Shown: piece by piece, positions 62,606 to 64,000 of the stretch
Layout: each line of letters starts with the position of its first letter
How positions within the stretch are numbered: position 1 is the first letter of the stretch
Source of the DNA: Desulfobacteraceae bacterium
GTDB taxonomy: Bacteria; Desulfobacterota; Desulfobacteria; Desulfobacterales; SKZT01
Assembly: GCA_011389745.1 (NCBI GenBank)
Contig: JAABTQ010000002.1
Span: 186,001-250,000, forward strand
Direction of reading: 5' to 3'
Length of the DNA: 64,000 bases
Notes under the pieces: generated by a model
Databases searched by the model: none
What the model saw: only the letters and a program-made list of their open reading frames with translations
Told to the model about the DNA's origin: nothing
Position numbers and translations under genes: made by a program

Positions 62606-62731
62606 TTTATCACCTATAATATTTAAAACAAATATATCTGCCTGTTTCTTTTCACACAAACAGGTTACACTCAAATAATTTAAATATGCAAATTATTTTC
62701 ATACGTTTTCACGAGGAAGCAACATTTATCA

Positions 62732-63166
62732 TTATTGAATTAATTTTATGCCATTATTTGAAACAATCCGGGGGTATTCTGTACCATCAAGTGGTATTAC
62801 TTTTTTCCTGATTTTTCTTATTTCAAATAACCAATCATCTCCAAAATCAAAAAGATAATAAAGCTTTAAGCCTTTTAGAGGATATATGTTTTTTAAAAGG
62901 GTAGTTTCATAATCTCCACCATCGATAGGATTGCCCGGATTTCCGTAAAATACAATTTTTCGATTTCGATCATTTCTGCCCGCATAGAATTCAAACAAAT
63001 GATCATTATCGAAATTTACGATTTTTTGAATAAAAAGATGCAAGTCAAATAAAGAGCAAATATCCGGCACCTCAATATTAGCTTCCCAGAAATTTTTATT
63101 ATAGGCCGGGTCCCAGAGGTTATAAACATTTAATGCGAACAGTTCAAATTTTGCCTTTGTAACCAT
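62732..63166 (-). CDS. Plasmid pRiA4b ORF-3-like protein
   Basis: ATG 63166 (MVTKAKFELFALNV) follows AAGG at nine bases. KIVNFDNDHLFEFYAGRNDR, LLKNIYPLKGLKLYYLFDFG and DDWLFEIRKIRKK are the core of the pRiA4b ORF-3/IS1096 passenger family (PF07929), in which FxYxFDFGDxWxH is the hallmark; here the His is Phe-Glu. Function is unknown, and the family is frequent near mobile elements. At 144 aa it is slightly short. Confidence 0.85.
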   Translation of the reverse strand: MVTKAKFELFALNVYNLWDPAYNKNFWEANIEVPDICSLFDLHLFIQKIVNFDNDHLFEFYAGRNDRNRKIVFYGNPGNPIDGGDYETTLLKNIYPLKGLKLYYLFDFGDDWLFEIRKIRKKVIPLDGTEYPRIVSNNGIKLIQ

Positions 63167-63210
63167 AATATTCAACCTTGTTAATGTTTGAATTGAGCAC
63201 CGCCGTAGAA

Positions 63211-63380
63211 GGGTTTGCGAAACGTGTCAGATTGATCCGTGGGATAGCGGAGCAGTCCAAAAATGGCATGCCGATGACGACCGCTTGATTTTGTCTCTGT
63301 CTTTTGACGGAAAGAAAATAAATGCAAAATGGATGGACCTGAAACAATATATAGAATCTACCAAGCCAGACGAATCGTAA
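63211..63380 (+). pseudogene. Remnant of an unidentified gene (C-terminal part)
   Basis: On the plus strand, IDPWDSGAVQKWHADDDRLI and LSLSFDGKKINAKWMDLKQY run to a stop at 63378-63380. The composition and helix/strand pattern look protein-coding, but the frame has no start or ribosome site and no upstream continuation, so this seems to be a leftover 3' end. The family is unrecognised. Confidence 0.35.
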
Positions 63381-63453
63381 AGGCAGTTTCCAGCATTCTG
63401 TTCCATGCGATATCTCAAATGTCCGGTTTTTCCGGGCGCGCCCCCAAATAATA

Positions 63454-64000
63454 TCAACCATTTTTTCCGTCCTTGATTATCTCATCAGCTTCCTCAATAT
63501 CGTCTCCTTCAGGGCTTTTTTCATCCTGCTCATGTTCTGCTTCCGGTTCATAACTCAGATGGACACACACAGGAAAATGATCCGAACCAAAATTCGGGAG
63601 AATTTCCAGCTTTATCAGCTTAAAATGATTTGAATGAAAAACGTGATCAAGCGGCCATCTTAATAGAGGAATTTTAGCATTATAAGTAGTGTAAAAACCT
63701 CTACCTACCCGGGGATCCAATAATCCACTTATTCTCTGAAACAACCGGGTGGTATGGGACCAGGCTACATCATTCAGATCTCCTGCAACTATGGTGGGAC
63801 CATCAAAATTTTTTGCTTGCTTTCCCACCAGGATTAATTCCGCATCTCTTTCGGTTGAAGTGGTAGATTCACTCGGTACCGGCGGTTTCGGATGAACAGC
63901 AGATAATTTTACTATCAATCCTGATTTTAATTTTACCTTGGAGTGGATCGAAGGAACATCTTTTTCAATTAGAAATTTTACCTCCGGATCGATCAATTCT
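63454..64000 (-). CDS. Endonuclease/exonuclease/phosphatase-family protein, C-terminal part (runs off window)
   Basis: The open frame continues past the window edge, so the N-terminus is missing. Present are VKLSAVHPKPPVPS, FDGPTIVAGDLNDVAWSHTT (N/D catalytic strand), PLDHVFHSNHFKLIKLEILP and FGSDHFPVCVHLSY (final SDH), all of the EEP fold. The chain ends in a strongly acidic tail (EQDEKSPEGDDIEEADEIIK). It hydrolyses a phosphodiester or phosphate in DNA, lipid or a small molecule; the target is unknown. Confidence 0.85.
   Translation of the reverse strand, partial: ELIDPEVKFLIEKDVPSIHSKVKLKSGLIVKLSAVHPKPPVPSESTTSTERDAELILVGKQAKNFDGPTIVAGDLNDVAWSHTTRLFQRISGLLDPRVGRGFYTTYNAKIPLLRWPLDHVFHSNHFKLIKLEILPNFGSDHFPVCVHLSYEPEAEHEQDEKSPEGDDIEEADEIIKDGKNG

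Noticed and set aside
1-64000. CRISPR arrays, rRNA, tRNA, phage structural genes, replication origins
   Set aside because: None of these was seen in a visual scan; a tRNAscan/Infernal run would be decisive.

Overview
The window looks like a chromosomal segment of a Gram-negative bacterium, most probably Desulfobacterota (Desulfobacterales-like). Pointers are outer-membrane and lipoprotein genes, many sensory kinases and receivers, near-perfect sigma-54 promoters, dense families of small palindromic repeats, and a DUF1573 gene with an in-frame TGA exactly where the family has cysteine (probable selenocysteine). No rRNA, tRNA or CRISPR array was seen. The phylum call is inference.

Layout. 1-3.5 kb: minus-strand glycan operon (acyltransferase, three glycosyltransferases, the last cut by the window edge). 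3.8-6.6 kb: GSCFA protein, Prx6-type peroxiredoxin with a small winged-helix partner, and a possibly truncated thioesterase. 6.6-8.1 kb: a SAM methyltransferase fused at its 3' end to a decayed type I restriction hsdR fragment; a second methyltransferase copy with an internal deletion lies at 11.3 kb. 8.6-11.1 kb: receiver-CBS protein with a DASS anion transporter. 11.7-16.7 kb: sigma-54 promoter plus EAL protein truncated before its HDOD half, MFS transporter, Tat-exported aldo/keto reductase, DUF554 protein, outer-membrane barrel. 17.7-24.3 kb: frameshifted periplasmic protein, DUF6429, TatD, DUF1573 selenoprotein candidate, HAD phosphatase, AarF kinase, pseudo-receiver PATAN protein and an alpha/beta hydrolase.

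24.5-32.1 kb: complete CusC/CusB/CusA-type heavy-metal efflux operon with an unusually long pump. 32.1-38.2 kb: a kinase/phosphatase module made of two membrane Ser/Thr kinases with extracytoplasmic SUMF1 (FGE-fold) domains, a secreted His-rich SUMF1 protein, a PP2C phosphatase and a tiny RseC-like Cys-rich protein. 38.6-48.9 kb: NAPE-PLD-like lipoprotein, hybrid histidine kinase, SpoIIE phosphatase, large multi-sensor histidine kinase and an NtrC-type regulator, the last two separated by a Phd/PIN toxin-antitoxin pair bracketed by copies of a 181-bp MITE-like repeat. 49.6-57.0 kb: sigma-54 promoters in front of a PilZ protein and of a GC-rich giant multicopper oxidase followed by a Gly/Met-rich diheme peroxidase. 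57-64 kb: a scarred region with repeats, gene fragments (vanadium haloperoxidase tail, transposase start), DUF3124, a K+ channel, flavin reductase, DUF488, a pRiA4b ORF-3-like protein and an endonuclease/phosphatase-family gene leaving the window.

Main points of interest are the DUF1573 selenoprotein candidate, the SUMF1 kinase/phosphatase module, the sigma-54 promoters shared by c-di-GMP genes and the multicopper oxidase operon, and the MITE families that bracket and break genes.
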